DNA of 64,000 nucleotides from Gemmobacter megaterium (GCF_900156815.1 NZ_FTOT01000002.1:778972-842971), one strand, 5' to 3'; shown: positions 49,291 through 59,075, numbered from the stretch's first letter. Notes: generated from the letters alone by a model not told the origin. Numbers and translations are program-made.

Positions 49291-50307
49291 TCAGAACTGA
49301 TCTTCGAAACGCTTGGCCAGGTCCTCGATATTCTCTGGTGGCCAGTCCTCGACTTCCATGCCAAGGTGCAGGCCCATTCCGGCCAGGACTTCCTTGATCT
49401 CGTTGAGCGACTTGCGGCCGAAGTTCGGGGTGCGCAGCATCTCGGCTTCGGTTTTCTGGATCAGATCGCCGATATAGACGATGTTGTCGTTCTTGAGGCA
49501 GTTCGCCGAACGCACCGACAGTTCCAACTCGTCAACCTTCTTGAGCAGAAGCGGGTTGAACTCCAGCCCGGTGTCGATTTCGCCGGCCTTGGCCGATTCC
49601 GGTTCATCGAAGTTGACGAAGATCGACAGCTGATCCTGAAGAATGCGCGCAGCATAGGCCACGGCGTCATCCGGGGTCAGCGAGCCGTCGGTTTCGATCT
49701 TCATCGTCAGCTTGTCATAGTCCAGCACCTGACCCTCACGGGTCGGCTGCACTTCGTAGCTGACCTTCTTGACCGGCGAGTAGATCGCGTCGATCGGGAT
49801 CAGGCCGATGGGCGCATCCTCGGGCCGGTTCTTGTCGGCCGAGACATAGCCCTTGCCGGTGTTCACGGTGAGTTCCATGAACACGTCGGCGCCTTCGTCG
49901 AGATGGCAGATCACATGATCCTTGTTCAGGATCGTGATGCCGTTCGATTCCGAAATGTCGCCCGCGGTGACAACGCCCGGACCCTTGGCGGAAATCGACA
50001 GACGCTTGGGCCCTTCGACTTCCATCTTGATGGCCACGCCCTTGAGGTTCAGCACGATGTCGGTGACGTCTTCACGCACACCGGCAACCGAGGAAAACTC
50101 GTGCAAAACGTTGTCGATCTGGACCGAGGTGATGGCGGCGCCTTGCAGCGAAGACATCAGCACGCGGCGCACGGCGTTGCCGAGCGTCAGACCAAAGCCG
50201 CGCTCCAGCGGTTCGGCCACGACCGTCGCAACCCGCGACGGATCGGAGCCCGGTTTGACCTCGAGCTGCTGCGGCTTGATAAGTTCCTGCCAGTTCTTGT
50301 GGATCAT
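49291..50307 (-). CDS. rpoA: RNA polymerase alpha subunit
   Basis: Scaffold for RNA polymerase assembly and contact point for activators. The protein has 338 residues, the usual alphaproteobacterial length. The N-terminal dimerisation domain ([30 protein letters not shown]) and the C-terminal DNA-binding domain ([40 protein letters not shown]) are intact. The start [10 protein letters not shown] is preferred over an ATG five codons upstream because the latter is part of the GGAGG ribosome binding site. Confidence 0.97.
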   Translation of the reverse strand: MIHKNWQELIKPQQLEVKPGSDPSRVATVVAEPLERGFGLTLGNAVRRVLMSSLQGAAITSVQIDNVLHEFSSVAGVREDVTDIVLNLKGVAIKMEVEGPKRLSISAKGPGVVTAGDISESNGITILNKDHVICHLDEGADVFMELTVNTGKGYVSADKNRPEDAPIGLIPIDAIYSPVKKVSYEVQPTREGQVLDYDKLTMKIETDGSLTPDDAVAYAARILQDQLSIFVNFDEPESAKAGEIDTGLEFNPLLLKKVDELELSVRSANCLKNDNIVYIGDLIQKTEAEMLRTPNFGRKSLNEIKEVLAGMGLHLGMEVEDWPPENIEDLAKRFEDQF

Positions 50308-50423
50308 GCGTGTCGCCTCCATACCTGCCTGCCATCCATGTCCGTAAACGGCAAACGCCCGAGGATCGTATCAATACGTATGGGCCGCGCCCGAAGGCAC
50401 GGCCCTGAAGGGATTGCCGGGGG

Positions 50424-50819
50424 TTAGACCCGGCGACGTTTCGGCGGACGGCAGCCGTTGTGTGCGATCGGGGTCACATCACGGATCGAGGTGATGTTGA
50501 AACCGACAGCGGCCAGCGCGCGCAGCGCGGATTCGCGGCCCGAACCGGGGCCCTGCACTTCGACTTCCAGCGTCTTGACGCCGTGTTCCTGTGCCTTGCG
50601 TCCCGCATCTTCGGCCGCCATCTGGGCAGCATAAGGGGTCGATTTGCGCGACCCCTTGAATCCCATCGTGCCAGCCGACGACCACGAGATCGCATTGCCT
50701 TGCACGTCCGAGATCAGGATCTTGGTGTTGTTGAACGAGCTGTTCACATGAGCAACGCCGGTGGCGATGTTCTTGCGCTCTTTTTTCTTGCCGCCACGGG
50801 CTTTGGTATCGCGTGCCAT
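50424..50819 (-). CDS. rpsK: 30S ribosomal protein S11
   Basis: A small-subunit platform protein of about 131 residues. [40 protein letters not shown] and the C-terminal [20 protein letters not shown] are diagnostic. It follows rpsM by 15 nt. The 116-nt gap to rpoA contains a GC-rich imperfect hairpin (about 50381-50404, GGGCCGCGCC/GGCACGGCCC) that might influence rpoA translation. Confidence 0.97.
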   Translation of the reverse strand: MARDTKARGGKKKERKNIATGVAHVNSSFNNTKILISDVQGNAISWSSAGTMGFKGSRKSTPYAAQMAAEDAGRKAQEHGVKTLEVEVQGPGSGRESALRALAAVGFNITSIRDVTPIAHNGCRPPKRRRV

Positions 50820-50834
50820 TACCTTGCGCTCCCC

Positions 50835-51203
50835 TTACTTCTTCTTGCCGGCGATGGGTTTCGCCGGGCCCTTGCGGGTGCGGGCGTTGGTGTGGGTGCG
50901 CTGACCGCGAACCGGGAGGTTCTTGCGGTGACGCAGGCCACGGTAGCAACCAAGATCCATCAGGCGCTTGATGTTGGTGGAGACTTCGCGGCGCAGGTCG
51001 CCTTCGACGGTGTAGTTCGCGTCGATATGTTCGCGGATCGCCAGCACTTCGGCATCAGACAGTTCGTTGATGCGGCGCGCGCGGTCGATGCCGACAGCTT
51101 CGCAGATCTTTTCAGCCACATCCGAGCCGATGCCATGGATGTACTGAAGCGCGATCGGGACGCGCTTGGCGGTGGGGATGTTGACGCCAGCAATACGTGC
51201 CAC
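50835..51203 (-). CDS. rpsM: 30S ribosomal protein S13
   Basis: A head protein of the small subunit bridging to L5 and tRNA, 122 residues. [26 protein letters not shown] and [20 protein letters not shown] match. The start codon is GTG, with an AAAGGAAT ribosome binding site 8 nt upstream; the first residues MARIAG are conserved, so this is certain. It opens the alpha-operon part of the cluster, separated from adk by a 186-nt hairpin-containing gap. Confidence 0.97.
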   Translation of the reverse strand: MARIAGVNIPTAKRVPIALQYIHGIGSDVAEKICEAVGIDRARRINELSDAEVLAIREHIDANYTVEGDLRREVSTNIKRLMDLGCYRGLRHRKNLPVRGQRTHTNARTRKGPAKPIAGKKK

Positions 51204-51260
51204 GCGTAAATTCCTTTCGTTGCGGTTCCGTGATCCCAGAACCTTTTTTCACAACGCAAA

Positions 51261-51283
51261 CCTGCGGGACGGTTTCCCGCAGG
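51261..51283 (-). other. hairpin between adk and rpsM
   Basis: CCTGCGGG and CCCGCAGG pair exactly around a 7-nt loop, 107 nt past the adk stop and 58 nt before rpsM. On the minus strand it is followed by TTTGCGTTG and then GAAAAAAGG. It could be a weak terminator of the spc-secY-adk transcript or an S13 leader structure. A promoter for rpsM may follow. Confidence 0.5.
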
Positions 51284-51389
51284 CCAATGCATCGTCATGG
51301 AGTGGTTCGTCGTCAGGCCAAAAGCCCCAGGACGATTCCCTTGCGGGACGGTGTTCCCTATGGGGTTTTCTGCCTGACGTCAAGGCGCA

Positions 51390-52040
51390 TCAGCCCTTGT
51401 CAAGCACTTTCGAAATGGCGGCCGATACATCGTCCATCTCTGCCAGCCCATCCACGCCAACCAGATTGCCCTTGGCCCAGTAATAGCCAATCAGCGGCGA
51501 GGTCTTCTTGTAGTATTCCATCAGCCGGGTCTTGAGGCTGTCCTCGTTGTCATCGGCACGCCGCTTCATGTCGGTGCTGCCGCACACATCGCAGACGCCC
51601 GCAACCTTGGTCGGCTTGGTCACGTCATGGTAGACCGCGCCACAGTTCCCGCAGGTAAAGCGGCCCGTGATGCGCGCCACCAGCGCGGCATCATCAACCT
51701 GCATCTCTACCACGGCGTCCAGCGTCTGCCCCACCCTGGCCATCAGCGCCTCCAGCGCATCGGCCTGTGCCAGCGTGCGGGGGAAGCCATCGAAGATGAA
51801 GCCGCCACCCTGTTCGCCGGTCAGCTTTTCCTCGATCAGGCCGATGACGATCTCGTCCGTCACCAACTCGCCACGATCCATCACATCGGCCACACGCTTG
51901 CCCATCTCGGTGCCCGAAGTCCGAGCGGCGCGCAGCATGTCACCGGTGGACAGCTGCACCATGCCGCGCTCCTCTTCCAGCCGCTTGGCCTGGGTGCCCT
52001 TGCCCGCACCTGGCGGCCCAAGAAGGATGATGTTCGGCAT
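51390..52040 (-). CDS. adk: adenylate kinase
   Basis: Interconverts ATP+AMP and 2 ADP, 216 residues. The P-loop [14 protein letters not shown], the AMP-binding [12 protein letters not shown] and [13 protein letters not shown] are intact. The LID carries four cysteines ([11 protein letters not shown] and [11 protein letters not shown]), a C-X2-C...C-X2-C zinc site. It is therefore the metal-stabilised long form. It sits between secY and rpsM, where enteric bacteria have rpmJ. Confidence 0.97.
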   Translation of the reverse strand: MPNIILLGPPGAGKGTQAKRLEEERGMVQLSTGDMLRAARTSGTEMGKRVADVMDRGELVTDEIVIGLIEEKLTGEQGGGFIFDGFPRTLAQADALEALMARVGQTLDAVVEMQVDDAALVARITGRFTCGNCGAVYHDVTKPTKVAGVCDVCGSTDMKRRADDNEDSLKTRLMEYYKKTSPLIGYYWAKGNLVGVDGLAEMDDVSAAISKVLDKG

Positions 52041-52061
52041 GGCGGCTGGCTCCTCTCTGTC

Positions 52062-53417
52062 TCAGCGGCGGGCGGGCGCGCGGGTCCCGCGCTTTTTGCC
52101 TGTCAGGCGGCTTTTCTCGATCAGGCCCTCATATTGGTGGGCCAGAAGGTGGCTTTGCACCTGGTTGATCGTGTCCATCGTCACCGAGACCACGATCAGC
52201 ACCGATGTGCCGCCGAAGTAGAACGGAACCGCCAGTTGATTGCGCAGCACCTCGGGCAACAGACACACGGCCACCAGGTAGAACGACCCAAGCACCAGAA
52301 CGCGATTGACGACGTATTCCAGATACTCCTCAGTCTTCTTTCCCGGACGGATCCCAGGAATAAAGCCAGTCTGGTTCTTGAGGTTGTCCGCCACGTCTTC
52401 GGCCTTGAACGACACGTTGTGCGTGTAGAAGTAGCTGAAGAAGACGATCATGCCCGCGAAGAACAGCAGATACAGCGGCTGGCCGGGGCCGAAATAGGCC
52501 AGAATCGTCGACATCACCGGGCCGGTCTGGTTGCCGGAGAAGGTCGAGATGGTCACGGGCAGCAGCAGCAGCGACGACGCGAAGATCGCGGGAATCACCC
52601 CTGCGGGGTTTACCTTGATCGGCAGGTGGCTGGAACCGCCGTCATAGACCTTCATGCCCACCTGGCGGCGGGGATACTGGATATGGATCTTGCGCAACGC
52701 CCGTTCGACAAAGACGACCACCGCAATCACCACGATGACCATCAGTATCACGCCGACAATCACCGCCGGGGAAATCGCGCCCGAGCGGCCCTGGCTGAAG
52801 AACTGGGCCAATGCCGAGGGAATCTCGGCCACGATACCGACAAAGATGATCAACGAGATGCCGTTGCCGATGCCGCGCTGGGTGATCTGCTCGCCCAGCC
52901 ACATCAGGAACATCGTCCCACCTACCAGCGTGATCACCGCGCCGATGCGGAAGAACATGCCGGGATCATGCGCCAGATCGCCCGCCTCAAGGCTGACGGC
53001 GATCCCCCACGCCTGAAAGATCGCCAGCGCGACCGTGCCATAGCGGGTATACTGGTTCAGCTTCTTGCGACCCGCCTCGCCCTCTTTCTTCAGCGCCATC
53101 AGGCTGGGCACCATAGAGCCCAGCAACTGCACGATGATCGAGGCAGAGATATACGGCATGATGCCAAGCGCAAAGATGCCCATGCGGCTGATCGCACCGC
53201 CGGTGAACATGTTGAGCATTCCGCCGATACCGGCGGCCGCCTCGTCCATGAACTCTCGCAGCGCGAATGCGTCGATGCCCGGCACCGGGATATAGGTACC
53301 AAGCCGATAGACGATCAGCAGCCCGATGGTGAAGAAGATACGTTGGCGCAGGTCGGTCGCCTTGCCGAGCGCGGCCCAGCTGAGGTTCGCCGCCATTTGC
53401 TCTGCAGCAGATGCCAT
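52062..53417 (-). CDS. secY: Sec translocon channel protein SecY
   Basis: The central pore of the inner-membrane protein export channel, 451 residues with ten transmembrane helices. The plug and TM1-2 region (RLGTYIPVPGIDAFALREF), FALGIMPYISASIIVQLLGS, GIGNGISLIIFVGI, the cytosolic loop 5 KVNPAGVIPAIFASS and TGFIPGIRPGKKTEEYL are present. It follows rplO, with two hairpins in the 100-nt gap, and precedes adk by 21 nt. Confidence 0.97.
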   Translation of the reverse strand: MASAAEQMAANLSWAALGKATDLRQRIFFTIGLLIVYRLGTYIPVPGIDAFALREFMDEAAAGIGGMLNMFTGGAISRMGIFALGIMPYISASIIVQLLGSMVPSLMALKKEGEAGRKKLNQYTRYGTVALAIFQAWGIAVSLEAGDLAHDPGMFFRIGAVITLVGGTMFLMWLGEQITQRGIGNGISLIIFVGIVAEIPSALAQFFSQGRSGAISPAVIVGVILMVIVVIAVVVFVERALRKIHIQYPRRQVGMKVYDGGSSHLPIKVNPAGVIPAIFASSLLLLPVTISTFSGNQTGPVMSTILAYFGPGQPLYLLFFAGMIVFFSYFYTHNVSFKAEDVADNLKNQTGFIPGIRPGKKTEEYLEYVVNRVLVLGSFYLVAVCLLPEVLRNQLAVPFYFGGTSVLIVVSVTMDTINQVQSHLLAHQYEGLIEKSRLTGKKRGTRAPARR

Positions 53418-53437
53418 GTCCGGTCTCTTTCATGACT

Positions 53438-53469
53438 GCGCCGCCGAACCGTTTTCCGGTCGGCGGCGC
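53438..53469 (-). other. stable hairpin upstream of secY
   Basis: GCGCCGCCGA/TCGGCGGCGC is a 10-bp perfect stem extended by ACCG/CGGT around a TTTTC-type loop. It ends 20 nt before the secY start codon, just upstream of its ribosome binding site. No U-run follows. Its position suggests RNA-level control of secY. Confidence 0.5.
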
Positions 53470-53491
53470 TGGAAAACTTGTGCAGATGTAA

Positions 53492-53507
53492 GCGGGGCTG
53501 GCCCCGC
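53492..53507 (-). terminator. short GC hairpin after rplO
   Basis: GCGGGGC-TG-GCCCCGC lies 11 nt past the rplO stop. On the minus strand the following bases are TTACATCTG, so any termination would be weak. It may be a partial attenuator before secY. Confidence 0.35.
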
Positions 53508-53517
53508 CTGCAACCGC

Positions 53518-53997
53518 TTATTCCGCCGCTGCGACGGTCTGCGCGGTCAGGGTGATCTTGCCACCCGCTTTTTCGATCGCTTCGACGGCCGATTTCGACG
53601 CGCCCGACACAACCAGCGTCAACGCCGTGGCGATCTCGCCCTTGGCCAGAACGCGGATGCCATCGCGCTTGTGCGAGGTCACACCCGCCGCAACGATCGC
53701 ATCTTCGGTGATCTCGGCTTTTCCGTCCAGCTTGCCAGCCTCGATGAACTTCTGGATCAGACCCAGGTTCACCACGGCCCATTCCTTGCGATTCGGCTTG
53801 GTAAAGCCGCGCTTGGGCAGGCGGCGGTACAGCGGCATCTGGCCGCCTTCGTAGCCGTTCAGCGCCACACCCGAGCGGGATTTCTGGCCTTTGATACCGC
53901 GGCCTGCGGTCTTGCCCTTGCCCGAACCGGGGCCGCGCGCCACGCGCTTCTGCTTCTTGGCGGCGCCGTCGTTGTCGCGCAGTTCATTCAGTTTCAT
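53518..53997 (-). CDS. rplO: 50S ribosomal protein L15
   Basis: 159 residues. [20 protein letters not shown], the glycine-rich [40 protein letters not shown] and [12 protein letters not shown] are characteristic of L15. The start follows GGAGATA and is preferred to the long upstream frame, which covers a 150-nt intergenic region. It is separated from rpmD by the inserted RraB-like gene. Confidence 0.96.
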   Translation of the reverse strand: MKLNELRDNDGAAKKQKRVARGPGSGKGKTAGRGIKGQKSRSGVALNGYEGGQMPLYRRLPKRGFTKPNRKEWAVVNLGLIQKFIEAGKLDGKAEITEDAIVAAGVTSHKRDGIRVLAKGEIATALTLVVSGASKSAVEAIEKAGGKITLTAQTVAAAE

Positions 53998-54118
53998 GTC
54001 GCTATCTCCTTGGCCGGAACTGCCCCGCCAGCGACGGATGGGGCAAACACGGCATTTCTTGAGTCTGTTGGCCACAGTGGCACCCGGCGCGGGTACACCG
54101 TCTGCGGACGGATTGCAA

Positions 54119-54140
54119 GCCGGGCCTGTGCCGGCCCGGC
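54119..54140 (-). terminator. hairpin after the RraB-like gene
   Basis: GCCGGGCC and GGCCCGGC pair around TGTGCC, 8 nt past the RraB-like stop, followed on the minus strand by TTGCAATCC. It is a weak intrinsic terminator or attenuator between this gene and rplO. Confidence 0.5.
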
Positions 54141-54148
54141 ATATGGGC

Positions 54149-54487
54149 TCAGTTCTGCTCCGGTACGAACAGGCCCCAGCCCTGCGGCGCAAACCCGTGC
54201 ACCGCAGCCAGCAGCGTCAAACGCTCCTCATGCGCCCAGATGGCCTCGACCGTGACCTTGCAGTTGGGCACGGTGACTTCGACCCAGCGGTCCTCGGGGC
54301 CTTCGCCTTCGTACCATTCGACCTCGAGGCCGAGAGCCTCGACCGCTTCGGTCAATGCATCCCAGTCCGCATCATCGGCTTCCGGCGCAAACTGGAAATC
54401 CACCCCGGCCCGCTCGGGCAGCGGACCAGAGGCTGCCATCTCGCTGAACACGGCTTGGGTTTCGGCTTTCTGATCTTGCAGGTCCAT
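54149..54487 (-). CDS. RraB-like RNase E inhibitor
   Basis: A 112-residue acidic protein. An N-terminal helix ([20 protein letters not shown]) precedes [43 protein letters not shown] and [19 protein letters not shown]. The alternation of FxFxxxDxxDxxxLxxAxxxLGxxVE with a terminal aromatic block matches the RraB family, which binds RNase E and lowers RNA decay. The assignment is by pattern, not by alignment. It lies between rpmD and rplO with a terminator-like hairpin on each side, so it is probably transcribed partly on its own. Confidence 0.75.
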   Translation of the reverse strand: MDLQDQKAETQAVFSEMAASGPLPERAGVDFQFAPEADDADWDALTEAVEALGLEVEWYEGEGPEDRWVEVTVPNCKVTVEAIWAHEERLTLLAAVHGFAPQGWGLFVPEQN

Positions 54488-54532
54488 TCCAGGCTCCTTG
54501 ATGTCGCCAGCGGCTGATGCCGCAAAAAGGGA

Positions 54533-54558
54533 ACGCCCCGGCCAAACAGCCGGGGCGT
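54533..54558 (-). terminator. intrinsic terminator after rpmD
   Basis: ACGCCCCGGC, loop CAAACA, GCCGGGGCGT is a perfect 10-bp stem 32 nt past the rpmD stop. On the minus strand it is followed by TCCCTTTTTGC and on the plus strand by CTTGTTTTG. It could stop ribosomal transcripts before the RraB-like gene. Confidence 0.8.
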
Positions 54559-54590
54559 CTTGTTTTGTCAAGAACCGGGAAACCCGATCC

Positions 54591-54782
54591 TCAGCCGCGC
54601 TCTTCGATGATCTTCACAAGATGCGAGATCTTGTTGACCATGCCGCGGACCGAAGGCGTATCCTCCAGTTCACGGGTGCGGCGGACCTTGTTCAGACCGA
54701 GGCCCTTGAGCGTCGCGGTCTGAATAGCGGGACGGCGTGCGGCCGAAGCCACCTGCTGTACAACGATGGTTTTCTTGGTCAT
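54591..54782 (-). CDS. rpmD: 50S ribosomal protein L30
   Basis: 63 residues. [40 protein letters not shown] and [18 protein letters not shown] are typical of bacterial L30. It follows rpsE by 11 nt and is followed by an apparent terminator and an RraB-like gene rather than rplO directly. Confidence 0.96.
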   Translation of the reverse strand: MTKKTIVVQQVASAARRPAIQTATLKGLGLNKVRRTRELEDTPSVRGMVNKISHLVKIIEERG

Positions 54783-54793
54783 CGCGCCGCTCC

Positions 54794-55357
54794 TCAGGCT
54801 TCAGCCGGGGCCGCTTCGGCCTCGGGCTTTTTCAGGATGTCGGCGACTTTCTTGCCGCGACGTGCCGCCACCGAACGGGGCGACGATTCCTGCTTCAGAC
54901 CGTCGATCGTCGCGCGGATCATGTTGTAGGGGTTCTGCGAGCCGAGCGACTTCGCAACAACGTCCTGAACACCCAGCATCTCGAACACGGCGCGCATCGG
55001 ACCACCGGCGATGATGCCGGTCCCCGGAACCGCGGTCCGCATCACGACCTTGCCAGCGCCGTGGCGCCCTTCGATGTCATGATGCAGCGTGCGGCCATCG
55101 CGCAGCGCGACACGGATCATCTGGCGTTTGGCCTGCTCGGTCGCCTTGCGGATCGCCTCGGGCACTTCCTTCGCCTTGCCCTTGCCGAAGCCGACACGAC
55201 CGCGCTGATCACCGACAACCACGAGTGCCGCAAAGCCAAAGCGCTTGCCGCCCTTCACGGTTTTCGACACGCGGTTGATCGCAACCAGACGATCTGCGAA
55301 TTCCGGGGTTTCCTCACGCTCTGCGCGACGTTCCCGGCGGTTATCACGTTCTGCCAT
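54794..55357 (-). CDS. rpsE: 30S ribosomal protein S5
   Basis: 187 residues; a decoding-fidelity protein of the small-subunit body. The N-terminal charged tail ([15 protein letters not shown]) precedes the double-stranded RNA-binding fold [20 protein letters not shown] and [18 protein letters not shown], with [20 protein letters not shown] downstream. The start at MAERDNRR follows an AAGGAATG ribosome binding site. The C-terminal Pro/Glu/Ala tail is an alphaproteobacterial extension. Confidence 0.96.
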   Translation of the reverse strand: MAERDNRRERRAEREETPEFADRLVAINRVSKTVKGGKRFGFAALVVVGDQRGRVGFGKGKAKEVPEAIRKATEQAKRQMIRVALRDGRTLHHDIEGRHGAGKVVMRTAVPGTGIIAGGPMRAVFEMLGVQDVVAKSLGSQNPYNMIRATIDGLKQESSPRSVAARRGKKVADILKKPEAEAAPAEA

Positions 55358-55447
55358 AAGGCATTCCTTCCGTGACGGCGCGCAAAGCACGCCTTGTTTT
55401 GCCGATCCTGGTGAGCAGGCGCATCAAGGCCGGCTCCCGGATCATCG

Positions 55448-55468
55448 GGGTGGCGCCAGGCGCCACCC
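55448..55468 (-). other. hairpin between rplR and rpsE
   Basis: GGGTGGCG and CGCCACCC pair around CCAGG, 8 nt past the rplR stop, without a U-run. The 118-nt rplR-rpsE gap is long for this operon and could carry an RNA control element. Confidence 0.5.
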
Positions 55469-55475
55469 GCATGGA

Positions 55476-55835
55476 TCAGAACTTCAGTCCGCCCTCACGG
55501 GCAGCGTCGGCCAGGGCCTTCACTTTTCCGTGGAACAGGAAGCCGCCCCGGTCGAAATAGCAGGTTTCGACGCCTGCCGCTTTCGCCCGCTCTGCGATGG
55601 TCGTGCCGACCTTCGCGGCCGCCTCGACGTTGTTCTTGCCGAAGTACCCCAGATCCTTCTCCAGGGTAGATGCGGCAGCAACGGTTACACCGCGCACGTC
55701 GTCGATCAGCTGTGCGCTGATGTTCTTGTTCGAGCGATGCACCGACAGACGCAGACGCCCATCGGAAGTTTTCCGCAGCTTGTTCCGAACGCGCAGGCGG
55801 CGTTTGATGAACAGCTCTCTTTTCGTGTTCGCCAT
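55476..55835 (-). CDS. rplR: 50S ribosomal protein L18
   Basis: 119 residues; binds 5S r[62 protein letters not shown] and [18 protein letters not shown] are diagnostic. It follows rplF by 11 nt. Confidence 0.97.
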   Translation of the reverse strand: MANTKRELFIKRRLRVRNKLRKTSDGRLRLSVHRSNKNISAQLIDDVRGVTVAAASTLEKDLGYFGKNNVEAAAKVGTTIAERAKAAGVETCYFDRGGFLFHGKVKALADAAREGGLKF

Positions 55836-55846
55836 TTTCGCAGCCC

Positions 55847-56380
55847 TTACTTCTTCTTGCCTTCCTTGCGGAAGATGTACTCACCCTTGTAGCGGATGCC
55901 TTTGCCCTTGTAGGGCTCGGGCTGACGCCATTCGCGGATGTTCGCGGCGACCTGACCGACAACCTGCTGGTCGATACCTTCGACCACGATCTCGGTCTGC
56001 TTGGGCGAGGTGACCGTCACTTCCGTCGGAGCGGTGAAGTTCACTTCGTGGCTGTAGCCGAGCGACAGCTTCAGCACGTTGCCCTGCATGGCCGCACGAT
56101 AACCAACGCCCTGGATTTCAAGCTCTTTCTTGAAGCCCGAGGTAACGCCGGTCACCAGGTTCGCAACCATCGACCGCGACATGCCCCACATGGAGCGTGC
56201 GCGCTTGGACGACCCGCGCGGAGTGACCTTGACCTCCGAACCTTCGATCACGATGGTCACGTCGTCGGGTGCGGTGAAGCTGCGGGTGCCTTTCGGCCCC
56301 TTCACTTCGATGGTCTGGCCGGACAGGGAGGCGGAAACCCCCTTGGGCAGCTCGACCGGTTTCTTCCCAATACGAGACAT
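55847..56380 (-). CDS. rplF: 50S ribosomal protein L6
   Basis: 177 residues; two duplicated domains near the GTPase centre. [63 protein letters not shown] and [16 protein letters not shown] match. The start is the conserved MSRIGK; the longer frame overlaps rpsH and is rejected. Confidence 0.97.
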   Translation of the reverse strand: MSRIGKKPVELPKGVSASLSGQTIEVKGPKGTRSFTAPDDVTIVIEGSEVKVTPRGSSKRARSMWGMSRSMVANLVTGVTSGFKKELEIQGVGYRAAMQGNVLKLSLGYSHEVNFTAPTEVTVTSPKQTEIVVEGIDQQVVGQVAANIREWRQPEPYKGKGIRYKGEYIFRKEGKKK

Positions 56381-56390
56381 TCCACCCTCC

Positions 56391-56789
56391 TCAGAACACG
56401 GTGCAAAGCACTTCGCCGCCAACGTTGGCTGCGCGTGCATTTGCGTCCGACAACACGCCCTTGGGCGTGGAGACGATGGCGACACCCAGGCCATTGCGCA
56501 CCGACGGCAGCTCTTGCGAGCCAGCATAGACGCGGCGGCCGGGCTTCGACACCCGTTTGATCTCGCGGATCACCGGGGTACCTTCGAAGTACTTCAGGCT
56601 GATTTCCAGCGAGGGGTGGCCGTTTGCATCGGTACCGCGCTCGTAGCCGCGGATGTAGCCTTCAGAGGCCAGCACATCCAGCACCCAGGCGCGCAGCTTC
56701 GAAGCGGGCGACGTAACGGTGGACTTCCCACGCATCTGCGCATTGCGGATGCGGGTCAGCATATCGCCGAGCGGATCGTTCATCGACAT
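56391..56789 (-). CDS. rpsH: 30S ribosomal protein S8
   Basis: 132 residues; a primary 16S rRNA binder and in enterics the repressor of the spc operon. [49 protein letters not shown] and [16 protein letters not shown] are as expected. An AGGAGGAACG ribosome binding site precedes ATG-Ser-Met. Whether S8 feedback exists here cannot be seen. Confidence 0.97.
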   Translation of the reverse strand: MSMNDPLGDMLTRIRNAQMRGKSTVTSPASKLRAWVLDVLASEGYIRGYERGTDANGHPSLEISLKYFEGTPVIREIKRVSKPGRRVYAGSQELPSVRNGLGVAIVSTPKGVLSDANARAANVGGEVLCTVF

Positions 56790-56799
56790 GCGTTCCTCC

Positions 56800-57105
56800 T
56801 TACCAGCTCGACTTCACCATGCCGGGGATCTGACCGAAAGAGGCCAGTTCCCGCAGCATGATCCGCGACAGTTTCAGTTTGCGATAATAGGCGTGCGGAC
56901 GCCCGGTCAGCTCGCAACGGTTGTGCAGACGGGTTGCCGAAGAATTGCGCGGCAGTTCGGCCAGCTTGAGGCTGGCACGGAAGCGCTCTTCCATCGGCTT
57001 CGACTCGTCCTTGACGATCTCCTTGAGAGAAGCGCGCTTGGCAGCATACTGCTTGACCAACCGTGCGCGCTTTTTCTCGCGTTCGACCATGGAAACTTTT
57101 GCCAT
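56800..57105 (-). CDS. rpsN: 30S ribosomal protein S14
   Basis: 101 residues, the zinc-free long form. [59 protein letters not shown] and [16 protein letters not shown] are conserved. Only one Cys remains of the ancestral zinc site. Confidence 0.97.
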   Translation of the reverse strand: MAKVSMVEREKKRARLVKQYAAKRASLKEIVKDESKPMEERFRASLKLAELPRNSSATRLHNRCELTGRPHAYYRKLKLSRIMLRELASFGQIPGMVKSSW

Positions 57106-57123
57106 TGTCCTATCCTCCCGCGA

Positions 57124-57684
57124 TCAGGCCATGAAGGGCATGTTGAAATGCTTCAACAGTGCCTTGGCTTCCGCGTCGGTTTTCGCGGTGGTGCAGATGA
57201 TGATGTCCATGCCGAGGATCTCGTCGACCTTGTCGAAGTCGATCTCGGGGAACACGATATGTTCCTTCAGGCCCATCGCGTAGTTGCCACGACCATCAAA
57301 CGAATTGCCCTTCACACCACGGAAGTCGCGCACGCGCGGCATTGCGATGTTGATCAGACGATCCAGGAATTCGTACATGCGGTCGCCGCGCAGCGTGACC
57401 TTGCAGCCCAGCGGCATCTTTTCCCGAACGCGGAAGCCGGCGATCGACTTCTTGGCATGGGTCACGACAGCTTTCTGGCCGGCGATCCTGGACAGTTCCT
57501 CGGCGGCCTGCTTGACCTTCTTGGTGTCCTTGACCGCCTCGCCAACACCCATGTTCAGCACGATCTTGTCGAGCTTGGGCAGTTGCATCGGGTTGGTGTA
57601 GCCGAATTCTTCGGTGAGGGCAGCCTTGATGCTGTCTGCATAGACGGCCTTGAGGCGCGGGGTATAGGTTGCAGCGTCAAGCAT
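57124..57684 (-). CDS. rplE: 50S ribosomal protein L5
   Basis: 186 residues; binds 5S rRNA and contacts P-site t[83 protein letters not shown] and [20 protein letters not shown] are clear. The ATG overlaps the rplX stop by one base. Confidence 0.97.
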   Translation of the reverse strand: MLDAATYTPRLKAVYADSIKAALTEEFGYTNPMQLPKLDKIVLNMGVGEAVKDTKKVKQAAEELSRIAGQKAVVTHAKKSIAGFRVREKMPLGCKVTLRGDRMYEFLDRLINIAMPRVRDFRGVKGNSFDGRGNYAMGLKEHIVFPEIDFDKVDEILGMDIIICTTAKTDAEAKALLKHFNMPFMA

Positions 57685-57989
57685 CAGATCGCCTCCCCGG
57701 TCGACTTGGCGAAACGCACCTTCTTGCCGTCTTCCTCGCGGAAGCCGACGCGGGTGGCCTTGCCGTTCTTGTCCACGAGGGACAGGTTCGACAGGTCGAT
57801 CGGCATCGCTTTCGGGATGCGGCCGCCCTGGCTGGTTGCGCTTTGCTTGGTGTGGCGGATGGCCACATTCACACCATCGACAACGGCTTTGTTGTCCTTG
57901 GGCATAACTTGGGTGATTTCACCCTGCTTGCCCTTGTCCTTGCCGGTGAGCACGACGACCGTGTCACCCTTGCGGAGCTTCGCGGCCAT
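57684..57989 (-). CDS. rplX: 50S ribosomal protein L24
   Basis: 101 residues; an assembly initiator of the large subunit. [50 protein letters not shown] and [19 protein letters not shown] match L24 with its KOW motif. Its ATG lies in the rplN stop (TAATG) and its stop overlaps rplE, so all three are coupled. Confidence 0.97.
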   Translation of the reverse strand: MAAKLRKGDTVVVLTGKDKGKQGEITQVMPKDNKAVVDGVNVAIRHTKQSATSQGGRIPKAMPIDLSNLSLVDKNGKATRVGFREEDGKKVRFAKSTGEAI

Positions 57990-58357
57990 TACAGCACCTC
58001 CGGCGCCAGCGAGATGATCTTCATGAAGTTCTTCGCACGCAGCTCGCGAACGACCGGCCCGAAGATACGGGTGCCGACCGGTTCGCCCTGGTTGTTCAGG
58101 ATGACGGCGGCGTTACGGTCGAAGCGAATGGCGGTGCCATCTTCACGACGGACTTCCTTGGCGGTGCGAACGACGACAGCCTTGCGGACATCACCCTTCT
58201 TCACGCGACCCTTCGGAATCGCCTCCTTGACCGACACCACGATGATGTCGCCCACGGATGCGTAGCGGCGGTGCGAACCACCGAGAACCTTGATGCACTG
58301 AACCCGGCGAGCGCCAGAGTTGTCAGCAACATCCAGATTGGTCTGCATCTGGATCAT
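57989..58357 (-). CDS. rplN: 50S ribosomal protein L14
   Basis: 122 residues; part of the intersubunit bridge. [60 protein letters not shown] and [20 protein letters not shown] are highly conserved. It follows rpsQ after a 73-nt gap in which nothing clear is seen. Confidence 0.98.
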   Translation of the reverse strand: MIQMQTNLDVADNSGARRVQCIKVLGGSHRRYASVGDIIVVSVKEAIPKGRVKKGDVRKAVVVRTAKEVRREDGTAIRFDRNAAVILNNQGEPVGTRIFGPVVRELRAKNFMKIISLAPEVL

Positions 58358-58430
58358 TGGTTGTCTCCCGACCTTTGGGGACGATCATGCAGCTGACCGC
58401 CCCAGGGTTTCGAATATTGCCTTGCGGCGA

Positions 58431-58670
58431 TCAGGCGTTGGCCTCGGTCACCACATGCCAGCGCTTGGTCTTGGAAATCGGGGCGCATTCAACGATGCGG
58501 ACCGAATCGCCGGCCTTGAACTGGTTTTCGGGATCATGCGCGCGATATTTCTTCGACTTGCGCACGGTCTTTTGCAGCAGCGGGTGCTTGAAGCGACGCT
58601 CGACCAGGACGGTGATCGTCTGATCGTTCTTGTCCGAGGTCACGGTGCCTTGCAGGATACGACGGGGCAT
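58431..58670 (-). CDS. rpsQ: 30S ribosomal protein S17
   Basis: 79 residues; an OB-fold 16S rRNA binder. [40 protein letters not shown] and [20 protein letters not shown], then TKRW, match. It follows rpmC by 10 nt. Confidence 0.97.
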   Translation of the reverse strand: MPRRILQGTVTSDKNDQTITVLVERRFKHPLLQKTVRKSKKYRAHDPENQFKAGDSVRIVECAPISKTKRWHVVTEANA

Positions 58671-58680
58671 CTGTGGCTCC

Positions 58681-58884
58681 TCAGTTCGCCGCCGCTTGCG
58701 CGGCCATTTCGTTCAGCACGGTCTTGATGCGCGCGACATCCTTGCGGACAGCGTTCATGCGTGCGGTGTTGTCAAGCTGGTTGGTAGCCTGACGGAAGCG
58801 CAGGTTGAACGCTTCCTTCTTCAGAGCGGTCAGCTGGTCGCGCAGCTGGTCCGGCGTCTTTTCGCGCAGTTCCTTGGCGTTCAT
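58681..58884 (-). CDS. rpmC: 50S ribosomal protein L29
   Basis: 67 residues from [40 protein letters not shown] and the helical tail match L29, which sits at the tunnel exit near the SRP site. The ATG eight codons inside the longer frame is preferred because it begins the conserved MNAKELR. The 248-nt gap from rplP holds a terminator and must also hold a promoter for this half of the cluster if the terminator is efficient. Confidence 0.95.
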   Translation of the reverse strand: MNAKELREKTPDQLRDQLTALKKEAFNLRFRQATNQLDNTARMNAVRKDVARIKTVLNEMAAQAAAN

Positions 58885-59075
58885 CGCCTCGTTCCTTTTC
58901 ACAATCACCAGAGGGCCCCTGCGGATTGCTCAGGGTGACCTTGAACCTGGTGGATCAATGACAGACGCGCGACTCCCGTAGCCGGGAATCGTGCGATGCG
59001 CCCGTATAGGGGGGATGCCGGGAAAGGGCAAGGAAAACTTGGCAATCCCGATGCCCCCGCAAATGCAAACGAAAA
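58885..59075 (-). promoter_or_regulatory. rpmC leader / possible internal promoter region
   Basis: Downstream of the rplP terminator and before rpmC, this stretch has no gene. It contains a hairpin GACTCCCG-TAGC-CGGGAATC with one mismatch (58973-58992) and the AAAACTTGGCAATCCC region. No clear -35/-10 pair can be named. A promoter is inferred only because the downstream ribosomal genes need transcription. Confidence 0.35.

Noticed and set aside
51627..53435. 602-codon open frame on the plus strand across adk and secY
   Set aside because: It is antisense to two unmistakable genes and is low-complexity His/Arg/Asp-rich, as expected for shadow frames in GC-rich DNA.
58369..58430. Possible regulatory hairpin between rpsQ and rplN
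   Set aside because: Only short imperfect complementarity (TTTGGGGA/CCCCAGG) is seen; too weak to call.
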